From NCBI GenBank assembly GCA_024305405.1, contig JAKNDB010000068.1, forward strand, positions 2,226,501-2,290,500: 64,000 nucleotides of DNA, read 5' to 3'. Under the pieces are notes generated by a model that did not search any database, was not told where the DNA came from, and worked only from the letters and a program-made list of their open reading frames with translations. Below, piece by piece: positions 35,440 to 49,674 of the stretch. Numbering within the stretch: the stretch's first letter is position 1; each line of letters opens with the position of its first letter. Source of the stretch: Dirofilaria immitis. Lineage: Eukaryota > Nematoda > Chromadorea > Rhabditida > Onchocercidae. The position numbers and the translations under genes are program-made.

Positions 35440-36991
35440 TGATAATAAATTTGTTTTGTTATTTGAAATTCCTACACTTTCCAAAGAATACATTAAAGAA
35501 AGATCATGAAAATTAACTTCAAATCAGGACAAAATTATAAAAGAATTGTAAAAGTTATTGTAGGTACTAACATTAACGAAATGATGAATTCTCGAAAATT
35601 AGTGGGCATATCAAATTGTTCAGCATAATATATCTTTTACTAATAACATATATTGTAGATTTCTACAATGAATTTAACGTCCATAATTCATTCTCTTTTC
35701 GCTTTCCTTTCTCGACAAAACATATTGCTGGACATTACCATATGGACAGTTTAAAATGTTGCGCTGCTAAACTATTCCATTTAATTTATTTCATTGACAA
35801 GGTCACTGAATATTTTTGTGCGATTGATAGAAAAAGTGATAATCGAAAATAACTTAGCACTTATTACTTAATGTATTTGATTATCACTTGAAAGCATGTA
35901 ATCTTTCACATATTAAATGAATATTTTTTGCTGTTTAGGCTACATAAAAACATTTGAAATCAGCTTCAGCTGGCAAATCAATATTAAATAAATCTGAAAT
36001 CTATCTAACCTCGAATGTTTTATTTCATTTCAATGTTCTAAAATATTTTACTGGAAGGATTATTGTGTCTCATATCATTTGATTTGATTATTAAATGACT
36101 ATCTAAACAGAACATTATTTTCCGAGATTACCCAGGAATTTTTATCCATGAAACTCTCCGGAATGTTTATACAGGTCCGTATCATTCGGGACAGGATGAC
36201 ATTTTTCATGACGACCTTTCCCTTTCTTTTGCTTTCACCTCCCAGTGAAATATGATTTAGTAGCGAGATGGATAAATCTCGGGGATTGTTTGGGAGTCGT
36301 TGTTGTTATTTCTGGGTACTTCATATTCTCGCCATTAATTATGTTCGGTGAATTGCAGATGGATAGGAGAAAAGAGAAAATACCGATAGTAAAAGATAAT
36401 ATTCCTTATATATCTGAAATTAATTTACATTTCCTCTTTATATTGCTGTATGTAATTAGTTAACGTAATCTGCCATTTATGGATAACCAGGTAAATAAAA
36501 GTAAAATTAAATCTTCACTTATTTACGGCCTCTATCGTGGTACGTCTTCACGTTGTCGATTCGTTATCTTCATTTCATTCTTGAATCTTCGTCTATACAC
36601 GTATAGTATCCGTTTCCCATAAAATTAATTTCATACGTATGTGATCATTTGCTTACTATAATGTCTTCTTTAAATATTTTCTCCTTATTTATTATAATGC
36701 CCATGTTATCAAGAGGAAAGATATTTTTGAAGAAAATGAAAGATATTATAGTATAAATTAAATAAAGTCATTAAATGTTTAATTTAAACAAGCTGGTTTA
36801 AATATAAAATAAAAATTAATTATATTTCAATTTGTTGAGTTAATAATATGCATTAATTACGGTAGTGGAAGGAAATTTTAATAGAATGAGGGATGAAGAT
36901 GCCAGTAACATTTATCTTTTATCATTTTCTCTGATTTTGATATATTGGTAAATGGCTTTATATTATTGTTAAGGCTAATGTACAGTACATT
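35440..36991. other. Intergenic
   Basis: No gene supported. The frames at 35616-35852 and 36245-36463 lack domains. An acceptor-like TACAG lies six bases before the OS-9 start codon. Confidence 0.45.
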
Positions 36992-39900
36992 ATGTGGTAT
37001 GACAAAGTAATATTTCAACTTTCTTTTCATCTATTAATATTCGCCACATGCTGTTATTCTATATATAATACAAATGAATTGCAAAATATCGTATATGATC
37101 TCGAAATTGCTGAAATACCTTTCGGACTTGAAAATTTGGATTTGGATGGTGGAATATTAGAGGAAAAGATACCGAAGAATACACTATTGGTAATCCGTAC
37201 AAAATTTTTATGTTGAACAAAAAGCTCAAAGATTACATATACTATTCTGACTTAATCTGTTGAAGTATATGATAGGACGGTATCAATCTTTATTGTATAG
37301 AATTCAATTTTATTTTTTTTACTTTAAGTATAAATTATTTACGAAAACGAGAAAAGTTTTCGTATACAATATGTCAATTTTTAGGGAATATTCGATGTAA
37401 ACGATGAAAACTCAACTATTATTGTTAGTGAATTTGGTCAGAAATTCATTTGTTCCTTGCCCAAAATTCCTTCAGTAAAAACAAGCAGTGAATCAAAATT
37501 AAATGTAACTGTGAATTTGATTTCCGATGTTGTAGCAGCAAGTTTTTATGTACAAAATTGCATTAGGAGGGTAAGAATTTTGAAAATTTGATGCAGAGCA
37601 AAGATAAAATTTGTAAAGGTTTCAAAAAATCGTTCTATTTAAGTCTACTGATTTATTAAATTCTCAGTAATTTAAGGTTTTTCAATTGTATAAAATACCA
37701 TGGGCAATAACAATTTTTAAATAGATTAACTTATTATTATGTTTTTATGTAAGTTGCTAGTCATTCTTGAATCATTGCAGAAATAGTTTAAATGACAATA
37801 TGTTATTTTTATGATTGCATAACATTTACTATGTTTGAATTCACTTATTTAATTCGATTTGCTGTATCTATAAAATTAAAATAATAAAATATATTTACAG
37901 AATACAGGATGGTGGACATACGAACTTTGCTATAACAAGCATGTACAACAATTCCGTCTTGAAGGTAAGGATTAAATATAATTAAATTGATCGAAAATCA
38001 GTCGTTTTTTCTCTTTCTTTTTAGTTATTCAAGCATATAACATTGCATGCGTTTTTAGGTTCAAAATTGTTGGCAACACTATCGTGTTAGGATATTTTAA
38101 AAACAATTCGGATTTTAATATATCAAAACATAACGGTGAGGAGCTGCCGTATTTTGAACAAATTTATGATGGCGGAACAGTTTGTGATGTGACAGCCAAA
38201 TTGAGGCTTACACGTGTATGGGTACGCAGATTTTACTTGTAGTTTCAATGAGCTAACTTAAATTGATTACTTTATGCTATATATTTGCTCTGATGTACCT
38301 TCTTGTAAATTCTTTTGTATTTTGACTGCTTTCTAGCAGAAAATGATAAACTTTGAGGTAAAAATATTTCGTTTTCTGTTCTAGTTTTTACGTAAAGTGC
38401 ACTCAATAAATGGTAATGAAAATGAAGAACTCATAATCGTATGAATAATTTTTGCTGTTTATTCAATCTCCCGGAAGGCACGAATATTTTGTCACATTGA
38501 TGATTTCTGAAATTTGTTTTATTTCAGTATATGTGTGACGATATGTTATCAACAAGCGAAGCTTACATAGCTGATGTTGATGAACCATCCTCATGTGAAT
38601 ATATTGTGAAAGTGAAAACAGGATCACTTTGTAAACTGGATGTCTTTTTAAGTCAAAGTAAACCGCGTGAACCATTATCAATCATGTGTCGTCCTCTTTT
38701 GGAGCAGAAAGCTATTGAACAATACCTCGAAAAAATAGCTGAAGAAAAGTGGCAAAAAGTTTGTTTTTGGAATTTATGCAAACTTATACCTACCACGCAT
38801 AACGATTGATTGAAACATATCTTTGTTATTTGTTTAGATGCACTAAGAATAAAACATGAAGTAGAATACAAGGACTACATTGTATTCTGAGGCTCAGTAG
38901 TATAGTTGACATGAGATATCAATTATATGTTTTCAGTGGAAAAATACTGTATGTAAATGATCATGAGTGGATTTTTCTAACATGTAGTCGCATTCCTATC
39001 ATGAAAACTGAGTGGCTGGAAATTTTGGTGATCAAAGATAGATCAAATAGCACTTCAATTATTTTTTTAAATATAAAACTAGAGAGCTTATTTCTTCGAA
39101 ATCAGAAATATACACAACAGAATGAATATGAATGATACGTATTCTTTTTTTTTCTCAAATTAATTGGGTCATTTTTAGGCTGATAAATGTTTAATGCGCC
39201 GATAATTTTATTAATCTTATTTCCAATGTACAGTTGATCATTGTGTTATAAATTGTGCAGATGATTAATGCATTATATCTTTTTTTATTTTAAATGGAAA
39301 AAACATGAAAATATTATCAGTTTTTAAAAAGAATTTCCATGTTCATAGTTTACTTAATCATTGAAAGTAATTTGCAGCTAGAAATTGTCAAGATAAATTA
39401 AATCGAATCTATGGAAATTTAGAATCAATACTTAAAAAGTTTTAAAATTTCTACTTATGACCAGTTTTGCATATTTCGTTTCAATTATTTAAAATTAATT
39501 TAACAAGTGTTCTGTTCATGAATGTACTATAAATATCAATTTTAATAGTACCATTGTTTGCGTTTTAATAATGATGTTGTGGGGAATATTTCAAATTGAT
39601 TCGAGTTTTTATTGTCGTTGCAAGTAACAATAGTTGAAATTTCTCAAGTTTTTGGAGTCATTTTAACCGTTCTCTTTTTGGTGATTGTATCTATAGTTGC
39701 CGAAGCTGTGACTTATGGTTATTCTGAAACTTCATTTAATTCTTTCTTTATCAAGGTTATAGTTTTTTTTCTTTTTTTTTTTTTTTAAAAAAGACTAACA
39801 TGTCATTTATGAAAACGAGTGATTTTGCAGGAGAAAGTGAGAAAAGAATCGGAACTTCTCGCAGCACAGGCAGATAGCATTCAGCGACAGAGATATGCTA

Positions 39901-42900
39901 GGAAACGACTGACAAAACGAACACCAAGAGGCATAAAAGAAATGGAATCGGCAGACAAAAAGCTGAAAATGGTATATGAAGATATAATGAAGTCAATCAC
40001 AGAGCTAAATATTGATCGTAAGAAATATTTTTTAATTATTTAAATGATGAGCTAGATTATCTACATTCTTTGATTTTTATAAAAGTACTTTTTGACTTAC
40101 TGACAATGTTCATTCTAATAGTTCATTTACTGACAATGTTCATTCTAATAGTTCATTTTCCTTTCAGTTACGAAAGTGAAAGCAGACCTACATTTCATAT
40201 ACGATGACTTACATGAGATGAAAAGTGAGTGCCTTAAAAACTATTCAGAGGGGTATATTTCTCAGTATCACTTAATCTGTTCGATGAATTAAACAAAGGG
40301 TTTGGCAAATTGTGGTATAATAAATTTATTCTAGAAACCCTTCAAATAAGTGATGTCGTGTATAGTCTCGGGAAACTTATTATATTGGAAAATAAATAGT
40401 TTGATAATAACGAAAAAAAAATCATTGAAATTAATTACAAATGTTGTGAAAATGTTTTCATTTAGTAAAGAGAGTAATAGCTGAAGAATCTGTATTGGAA
40501 AACGTAAACCTTTTGTTTTTTGAACTTTCAATGCAATTAGCACACACGAAAAATAATTAATAGAGAATTGATTTTTGATATTAAAAGAAAAATGTTAAAA
40601 TGTGTATACTTTTTTCTTGATTTGCTAATATACTACTAGAATGTCCAAATTGCTATTTATGGATAGTTTTAAAAATCAATTTATTTCTATTTGAATCAAT
40701 GATTTAAAAAGATACTGTGATGAAGCAGTTTTAAATACTGATTTGGATGGTTATGAAATTTTAATTTATTTGATAAGAAACTGTTATGGATTTCATACAT
40801 TAATAAATTGATGGTTTTAGCACGTTACCTCACTGAAGCAGACGAGGATCGTGGGAATATATATTGGTATTTCAAAGATCCGCACTGGAATCGTAAATTT
40901 TTTCCAGTCACTCTTGCATATTCGCGCGGTAGAAATAACTACTATCAGATTGTATGTTTATGTTATGTTTTCTATTGAAATACATCAGTCAGTTTAGTAC
41001 ATGGATGTGAAGTTTTTAATAGCTTCACATATCCAAAAACTTCCCACAAACTGGATAGTCTATTAATCATTTATACTAGCAGTATAGGAAAGCAAAATTA
41101 GTAGCATATAACATTGCAAATAATATTGAAAGATATATTATAAAAAGTTAGAATAATGAAGACTAATATATTATTAGCTCGAAAATAATGAGAGATTAGA
41201 GTTTAGTGCCTTGATTTTCAGATGTCGTCGTTCCTGAAAAAGTAGATGAAGAATATGACGAAGAAAAGATGTCATTTTCGAAATTTTTGCGCGATATCGA
41301 TGAAGAGTTGGTAACAGAGGCATATTTGAGTATAATGATCGGCTCGTTGAGGAAAGCTTTCCACGAAGGTATATTTCCGGACATTGTGAATGATATAGAC
41401 GACGCAGAAAATCCTCTTCTGGCGACTATGTGGATTAATGCTGAGAAGCAGCTTGAGCTGTTGCAGTTATTTGAATACAAAGTATTGAAATTGCTAAATC
41501 GAGGGATAGAATTTGCAGCAGATGATCTAATGTCACATGTTGCTCGACAACTTCTCTCTATTCGCACGTTGGTTTGTTTTTAATTCTCGAAAATTATCTA
41601 CGGTATTCATTTATTTTCCAGCACGAACTAATTTTTTTGCATTTGTAGTCTTATTCCATGCTTTTTCTCTCGCATTTGTTTTAGATTATTGATTGTCATT
41701 TCCAATATTATGATAATGAGTAAAGTACCGAGCAAGAATATCGCTAAAATGATTTATAATGATTTACTTAACGCTCAGTTTTACCTGTTCCTTGTTTCAG
41801 TTGATAAATGTCGGAAATGGTTATAACCTTGACCAGAAAATCACTTATATTTTGGTGGAGAAAATATTTGTGAAATTTATGGTATATTCTTTTCTTATGT
41901 CGTACTTTTTGAATGAATTATGAAGGTTTCTTTAAATAATTCCTAGCAATTAGACTATAATTGTTAAACCAACACTTCAAAAAACCTTGTAGATGCAATA
42001 AAATCGTGAAAGAAGCGAATAGGTGTTATTTTCATTAACATTTTTATTCTTCTAAATGGTTTTATTGCATAGGCAACAATTTGCAGTTTTACTTTTTGTC
42101 AGCAATCCAAAACTGAGATAATTCCTTGATTACTTCAAATTCTGGATCTAGAAGTGTCTTTTGCTTTTTCTTTTCGTATAAGTTAAATAATTTTAGCAAA
42201 GTTACAACCGTGCAGTATTACGTCATGACAAGAAGTCATGGGGTCATTTTATGAAGCATACTCCTGTCGAAACGTTCAGATCATTTGAAAATCCAAATAT
42301 GTTTCTCGCTCGGATTGAAGGTAGTATTTGTATAAACATCCGAAACTGCCGATATCTATCATTGCTTTGATCTCTAAATATATCTTTGGGCATTTTAAGA
42401 ACGATTTTTTATACTAAACAGAAAAGTAATTGAGGTAATTTTTTGAGTGTCAATATTACTGGAATTAATTATAATTACAATACATGGATTTTTGTTCAGA
42501 TTTAAATCCTGAAAATGTTCATCTTTTCTACACAGATCCTGTTGCAACTGAAAGTTGGCAGACAACCGAAGAAGGTGAATTTATTTATGGCTTTTAAAAT
42601 GTTCATATATTTTATTGGCACTTGACTACTTTAAATCGGTCTAAGTTTTGTGTTCCTGCTGAATTCTGTGGCATTGCTCAGAAAATGTAACCTTGAATAT
42701 TTTTATGCTTTGTGTAGCTAACAAATGATCAAAAAGGCAAGTGATCATGTTTCAGAAACAGGTATTAATGATAAGAAAAAGGATTTTTAAATGACATGAA
42801 TAAGGAAGAAAAAGCTGCGCAACTAAGGATGCTTAAAAGAGCTAAAAGAAAAACTTGAGGGAAAAGATTGAGGTGAGTGACTTTAATCTGTAATATTTTA

Positions 42901-43844
42901 TATCTGAAAATACCTTCTCTTTAATGTAAGTTTTCATAAGAATTTATTTGGCTGAAAATGCAGAAAAAAATTAAACGTTGTGAAAAGTATTTTTATTCAG
43001 ATTTTACTCATATTTATATCGAATATTATGTGACATCGCTGTATCGTTGGCTTTTTATCATCATCATTAAGCGGATTGAAAGACTTAAAGTGGTAAAATA
43101 GGAGATCGCTAACTTTATTTGCTTTGTTTTAGTCTGGACTGCTTAATATTTGTTTAAAGTTTGATCATCCTAAGTGATTGAAATGAAGTAAAATTGTAAA
43201 TTCAATTGGTTTTTTATAGCGTTATTTCCGATCAAAAAAACAACAAAAAAGTGAATTGGACGAAACAACATTTCGTGATGATCTTGATGACCTGCGAAAG
43301 CAGCTTTTTGCTTTCAAAAATACATTGGAAGAGAAAATCCGTGAAACAGGTTTAATCCAAGGTTGGTGGCTATCTTGTTGGAAAGTAAAGGTTTTCGGGA
43401 TTTTCATATATATTAGACCAAATGCTCGACTTTATCTGGACCAGCTGCCTTTTGATAATTCCACTATTAAAGAAACCAATTTAAGGCTTACTTATAATAT
43501 TTGAAGAAGCAATTAAAGGGAAATTTATATTTATTTATTTCTTTTAAAATCATTAAATTTTAGGAGCAGAAGTTAAAGTTCAACTGGTTTCTCCGCTAGG
43601 TGATGTTATCAGCAGTACAGGTGCAGGAGGATTAGATAGTGAGCGTGTAAATGCTGTGTTAAAGGCATTTTTCCTTGAACAAGATAGTGTCAATGATGAA
43701 GAAAATCGATATGATCGACTGGCTCGAGGTTATACTTATGGTGCCGATGAAGAGAAACGAGAGAAAGTGAGAAAAAACAGCGATGATGATGATGATGATT
43801 TGAAATCAAGCATTTTACCTATTTTGAAACGGATTTTACCGTAG
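36992..43844 (+). CDS. os-9: OS-9-type ER lectin (MRH domain) of ERAD
   Basis: Fifteen exons join in consistent phase (first 36992-37189, last 43564-43844), about 795 residues. Residues 1-24 are a signal peptide (FQLSFHLLIFATCC). The MRH lectin domain shows the tandem-tryptophan motif (NTGWWTYELCYNKHVQQF), then EQIYDGGTVCDVTAKLR and YMCDD, SSCEYIVKVKTGSLC. These are the residues that bind trimmed mannose glycans and their cysteines. Next comes a charged coiled-coil-prone stretch (exon 6), a novel middle part (IYWYFKDPHWNRKFFP), and a C-terminal OS-9-like region (EVKVQLVSPLGDVISST) ending in an acidic DDDDDD patch. OS-9 proteins deliver misfolded glycoproteins to the HRD1 ubiquitin ligase in the ER lumen. 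No HDEL/KDEL ends the chain. One base is missing in exon 4 (near 38064) and two in exon 13 (near 42790 and 42853), all in A or T runs. XTP3-B/Erlectin has two MRH domains; only one is seen here, so OS-9 fits better. Confidence 0.88.
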
Positions 43845-44426
43845 GAATTCATTTGGGTATTTTTTGTTTTTGTATATTAAGCTATAATCGGAAATTGTTT
43901 TGAAGTTGTTATCTTCTTGATTTGCTTATTCTCATTATTATTTTATTATGGGTTTATGTAACTAGCAGTTTCCATTTAAATCCAAAAAAATTCATTTCCT
44001 AAATTTAATATTTGCAACAATTTCACAATTTTTTATTAATACGGGGTTAACTGTGTGCTCTGACCTCTTCTAACAATATTCTGGTCAACTCTCTCCTTCT
44101 TTCTCTTTCTTTTTCTTCCTTTCTCCCTCCCTCCCTCTCACTCTCTGAATATCCGGACATTAATTAATTAGAAGGAAGTTTATAAAAATGTAACTGATTA
44201 ATATTCCTATCATATTTCAAAAGACAAAAGTGATTTGTTAAAACGTATAATTTTTCGTAGAGAGGAAGAGTGAGAGTGTAACTTCAGTTATGCATTCCAT
44301 AAAACATTGAGTTTATTTCCATTGTTATTGGAATATGAAAATATTGGTATAATTATCTGTTTTTGTTTAGAAGTGCAATATTATTGATTTCAATGATTAG
44401 CATCACCCATTGCATATTAATGAAAC

Positions 44427-44605
44427 ACTTCATATCGTTCAAATATTCTTATAAAATGCTTTACGATATCAACATATAATTACAGATACTTCATATCGTT
44501 CAAGTATTCTTATAAAATGCTTTACGATATTTACATATAGTTACAGATGCATTCAATATAATTCAAGAAATGCATTACGATATTGACGTATAGTTGCGGC
44601 ATATT
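44427..44605 (+). repeat. 61-bp tandem repeat, three units
   Basis: Units start ACTTCATATCGTTCAA at 44427 and 44488; a third, more diverged unit starts near 44549. All share ATGCTTTACGATAT- and ACATATA.TTACAGAT-like parts. Confidence 0.8.
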
Positions 44606-44929
44606 CAAAGATATTCAACCATCGTTATAGAATTCTGAATGACTTATAATGCGTATTCACGTAGTTCCATGCTTTCAATTTTACGTGACAGATAACTTAT
44701 TTACGTACTTTTTGTTTTTAATGTATTAATAAAGTGAGAAAAAGAAAAGCGAAAGATTAGATATCAAGCATATGAATAGAGGAAAGGAACAAACAGAGAT
44801 TTGAAAAGAAGTATGGAATAGAGAGAGTGAGAAATGAAAAATATTGCAATAATCAGAAAGTTAATCTTGTATGTTTGTTAGCATTAAATGACGTAGTGTT
44901 TATTTTTATGTGTGTGAAGTAATACAGGT

Positions 44930-45238
44930 ATGTTAACATTTGTGTATGTGTATGTGTGTGCGTGTATGTTGTGTTTGTATGTGTTTATGTATTATTTTTA
45001 TATGTGTAAGGTAATACAGGTATGTTGGTGCTTGTGCATGTGTATTTATGTGTACATATTGTATTTGTATGTATGCATATATTGTTTTTATGAGTGTGAA
45101 GTAATGCAGGTACGTTAATGATATGTATGTGTATGTGGATGTATGTGTATGTATGTTATGTGCGATGTATTTGTATGTGTGTATATGTATTGTGTATGTG
45201 TATGTGTATGAATATGTATGTGTGCTTATGTGTATGTA

Positions 45239-45269
<31 letters not shown>

Positions 45270-45275
45270 TACGTG
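44930..45275 (+). repeat. TGTATG/TG-rich microsatellite
   Basis: Imperfect TGTATGTG repeats, with a slower higher-order pattern in which GTAATACAGGTATGTT or a close variant recurs near 44921, 45011 and 45101. The densest part is about 45121-45270. Confidence 0.85.
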
Positions 45276-45654
45276 GCATCAAGCATTTGGCATTTTGATC
45301 GATTGTCATGAAAACCAACAGAACATACATAGAGATGTTATTTAAGTAGATGATGTACGGCTAACATTTCTTATCATTCCTTTACTTCCGAAATCTTTTG
45401 CGCATTAATACTTCACGTACGATTATATTGATGCTGTATTCCTAAAAAGAATACAGAGTAAAATCCATCCATGAATCATAAAGTATATGGTATGTATCCG
45501 TGTTCGTTGATGATGTAATGTTTTGAAACAATAAAATGGAAAATATCTTTCAATACATGTGAATAATAACTTGGTTATTTACTTTTATTCTTCTGCGTTT
45601 ACGTAACACAGCGTATGATTAATTATTTACTTGTATAAAAATCTTTTTAGAATA

Positions 45655-47670
45655 ATGACAGTTGCATCAGCGCCACCCTATCCAGATCGGGTTACAATTC
45701 AACAAGTAATGCCGACTGGATCAACACATAATGATTCACCACCAGCTTATGAAGAATCAGCTAATCCAAGCAGTAAGTTCATTCTCCCTAATAATATGAT
45801 TGTTTTTTTTTCAGTTCATTAAGAAAATATTACGATTCAAGACACATTTTATCATCTGATTGTTTTATTATCTTATTTAAAAAGAATTGTTATTTTCATC
45901 ATTAAGTAATTCGTGTGTTCACATTTTTCATAATAACATATAGTTAATCGATTTTGTGACTATCGCATTAGGATGAAGGGAAAGCGATAAATAATGGACA
46001 ATATTAAACAAAAAATGATTTTAGGTATGCCGCCAACTTATGAATCATTATATGGTGAATTTCGACAAGTTGAAGATCCGAAAGGATTAGCTCAATTTCT
46101 AGCTAAAGCCTTTGCAATGATTATTAGCACAAGTAAGATTTAATGAATGATGATTTGTTTCTTATTTGAAATCCGACAGATAAGTTGTCATAATATGGGG
46201 ATAAGTGATTATTCTATGTTATCAGAGCATTTTAGAACGTATTTATGAAAGATAAACTGAAAGACGGAGTTTTCGAATTTCGTTTAAGGAATCTTTATAA
46301 AACATTTATCACATTATAGCCGATGTTGTATTGAGCAACCGAATATTTCTAATCTTTTCTTAGGTGTAGAAAATTTTGGGTATTAATAGCTGATGTGTTT
46401 CAAGTGCTTAATTTCAGTGACCGCTGCGGTGCTTCTGGCAGTATTGAATATTATTCCACTGGGAATGATAGTACTTGGCAGAAATAATCTCTATAGCTGT
46501 CCCGTGGAACCTTATATACCTATCTGGCTTATTATCACTGGTTTTTTCTCTTCTCAAGAGCGCAACTAATTTTTGTTATCGTGCTAAACGACAACGTGAA
46601 GGTCGTCCTCCTTCCGCAGCGGATGTCAATCCAAATCCTTTCGATGGTCTGCTATCATGTTTCTTACTCGTCTGGTTTGTAATCGGTATCACTTTTTTCC
46701 TATAAATTTTTTCATTTTTAATCAGCTAGTATATTAAATAATTTGTATTACTTGCATAACGCTCTATATTTCGTCCGGGTGATTGGTGTTAACAGCAGTC
46801 ACTGTATTGGATTTTCAGATATCATCATCGTCTTCAATACTTTGATTAAGGATTATATTACCAACCAAGTAGGTATTTCAATGTCCGATGGAAACCACTA
46901 TCATGTGGATGTAGGTTCATTTCGGAAATGCGTATCAGTATCTTTCAGTCGATCTGTCTAATGGAAACGAATATAGTTTGACATAGTGAATCGTAGCTTA
47001 TTTTTCATTATATTGTAATATACATTCCGGGAAAACCCTTTTTGTGCATAAGGGATGATGAGGCACCTTCTGAAAAAAATAAAAAAATAGAAAAAATGTA
47101 ATCAAAGAAGCATAAAGAAGCATAAAGGAGTTAAAATGAAATGATAAAAGTGAATCGAGGTTTTATATAATAAATTTAACTTAAAGAAAAACAAAAATGG
47201 TAAGATTTCCAAATAATTTTAAAATCAAATCGATATAGATGGACTTTAATTATCCATCGATTTATTACGGATTCTAAAAATCAAAAATCAATAGTTGAGT
47301 TTATAAACTCTATTATTTTTATCATTATAAACATGGCTGTTCGTTTAACAATAAAAGAATGTCAATGAATGCGTCGTTTTGCTGTTTCCCACTTACCTAC
47401 GTTTACGGTATTTATATTTTAGGCTCAGTATGGGTATATTCAGTATACGATGATGTACAGTATAGTAGTCCTCGAGATAATAACTACTGCGATCAGTTCA
47501 CTTATATATTTTCATTTGTATTCGTAACCCTTGGTTATGTACTGCTAGCCTGCACATTGTGTTGCTTCTGTTGTTGTTGTTGTTGTATTTGCTGTCGACC
47601 TAAAAACGGCATGCTGGTGGTACTGTATAAATATTACTATTATTATGAAAGTTGTGGTATAAGTCTGTAA
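45655..47670 (+). CDS. TMEM272-like tetraspan membrane protein with PPxY motifs
   Basis: Exons 45655-45772, 46025-46132, 46418-46685 and 47423-47670, about 247 residues. The cytoplasmic N-terminus has two PPxY motifs (PPAYEES and PPTYESLYGEF), which recruit WW domains of Nedd4-type ubiquitin ligases. Four hydrophobic segments follow: AVLLAVLNIIPLGMIVLG, YIPIWLIITGFF, LLSCFLLVWFVIG and FSFVFVTLGYVLLACTLC. The CPVEPYIPIW block after the first segment is the hallmark shared with TMEM272-type proteins. A run of Cys (CCFCCCCCCICC) after the last segment is a probable S-acylation site. Function is not established for the family. Exon 3 has one extra T or two missing bases near 46546, shifting frame inside the second membrane segment. 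The ATG is four bases after TTTTTAG, suggesting trans-splicing. Confidence 0.8.
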
Positions 47671-49304
47671 CATATTATACTTATTTAACAACATTGCATG
47701 TCATTGTAACGTATTCGCTGTGTTTAATAATTATTATTTCGTTGTGAAATAATCCTTGAATAGTGTGATTTCTTTACAGGGTAATATATCACTTCTGGTC
47801 AGTAATATTTAATAAAAATTTGTGTTAAGGCTACGAATGACAATGTTCTATATTATACTCGATTATAGAAATATACGATCGAAAAAGTGTTAACTTATTG
47901 CTCATCCATTTCGGATGACTAATAGACCGATATCCTATCTAGAAATTAAATTTGACCATTAATGATACCTGCTCTTCTATAAATTGATGAGCAATACATG
48001 AAGGAGTTATTCGGATAGTTGTATAAGCTTGTGTACTTTTTATATATATATATAATTTTATACCAATGCTTCAAAATGATTCGCACTATAATTAAGCTAT
48101 TATTTTTATTACTTTTTTTTTTCCTTTTGTAATTGGTTAATTTAAATTCTCATAAATTAGTACATTCCATTTATATGAAAAAGTTTTCTCTCCATCTAAA
48201 AGAATGTGTTTTACTAATTCAGTAACATTTAATTATTTTGTTTGAGTATTATTTCATACAAATTCTATATATGAATTTTTATGGATATCAATAAAAAAAT
48301 AAAAACAACGCCATAAATGGAGCAAAAAGAAATCAATTATATTATATCATCTAAATGTATGGCAAGAATATTATTTCATTGAAATTAATTATTTACTTTT
48401 AAAATATGTTTCTATGATAAGTAAATAGATCATTTGCGGGTTATATTATTGTATTTATATTTTGCTACAAATAACTGAAATTTTGTATATATAATAATTT
48501 TTGCTACAAAATAAAAATAAAGCTTTTTTTTCTTGTTTATAATATTGAGCATATATTATCATTGATGCCTTGCTCGCCGAAGCAAGTGCTATAATTTTCT
48601 CTTATCATACTATTTATCTTTTTAATTTTTATAATAATTATTTATAATTATATTATTTTGAACATTTCTTATTATTCCGATAGATTACAGAATATCGTAT
48701 CATCAATGAGAAAGCGATAGAGAAAGAGTAATGATTTTTGTTAACTTGATAAGCATAATATCATTGATGTTTTAGTTTGGCTAATTTCAATAAATTCTCA
48801 ATTAATTTCAGTAAAGACTAGGCTGCTATCGTATTGCTTGCAACGTTATTATCCATTTCTTGATCATGTTATCTTAACGAATGATAAATAAAATATGCAA
48901 GCATCAAGCATTATCATATATAGCAATTTTGTGGATTAAATTAAGCGAAAATATCATTTATGAAAATGGAATGGAAGAATGGCTATGTTTTTTAAGTTGC
49001 CAAATTGGATTTAATCTTTTCTTCGAGAGATTGATTCTGCAACAAAAGCATATTCAAGAGTCGAATCATTTTCTCCATTTTGGCAAGACATTTAACTTTT
49101 TTTTTTTTTTTTATTTTTATGTTATTTCAACTGTCAAATACTTGAATAAAACAATAATTCAATGTCAATTCTCATTTCTATTCGTTTCTGTCATATTTAT
49201 TTAAATGTTTTCAGAATAATCGAGATAAAAAAAAAAAAAAAAAAACGAAATGAAATATCATTTGTGCAAAATACCTACTTGAATTGCATATTTTGGATAT
49301 TAAG

Positions 49305-49308
<4 letters not shown>

Positions 49309-49340
<32 letters not shown>
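49309..49340 (+). repeat. (GT)16 microsatellite
   Basis: An uninterrupted GT dinucleotide run. Confidence 0.97.
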
Positions 49341-49341
<1 letters not shown>

Positions 49342-49674
49342 ATATTTTATCATGAATACAATTAATTTCTGATATAAAAAAAAAAAGTGCAAGAATTTTG
49401 CATAATTAATAGAATTTAGATAGTAATAAAATCATTTTTGGAAGCATTTTTTATCTCAATTTTTATCATTTTTGGAAGCATTTTTTATCGCAATTTTTAT
49501 CATTTTTGTCTTTTTTTTGTTTACACTGTCAACATTTAATCATAATTTTTAGTCTTTTAATGTTTATTTTTGTAGATATGCACAGCATATTTTTGATTGC
49601 ATCAATTTTTTGCGATATTTTGATTGATGTTCTGTCAGATCATTCCAGGTAATTTTTAGAATCTTTTATTTCAT

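Larger units (their letters stand above)
43845..45654. other. Intergenic with simple repeats
   Basis: Contains a CT-rich run (about 44090-44145), a 61-bp tandem repeat and a long TGTATG-rich stretch listed separately. The Cys/Tyr/Val-rich frames at 44930-45345 are translations of the microsatellite and not genes. Confidence 0.6.

Noticed and set aside
38911..39135. 74-codon frame inside OS-9 intron 5
   Set aside because: No acceptor/donor pair in phase with exons 5 and 6, and no domain.
41196..41567. 123-codon Ser-rich minus-strand frame
   Set aside because: Antisense of OS-9 exon 9, whose + strand frame splices in phase with its neighbours.
44930..45345. Cys/Tyr/Val-rich open frames
   Set aside because: Translations of a TGTATG microsatellite; all frames are open because the repeat lacks stops.
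46743..46961. 72-codon + strand frame in an intron of the TMEM272-like gene
   Set aside because: The gene splices correctly across it; considered as an alternative exon but no phase-compatible pair of splice sites was found.
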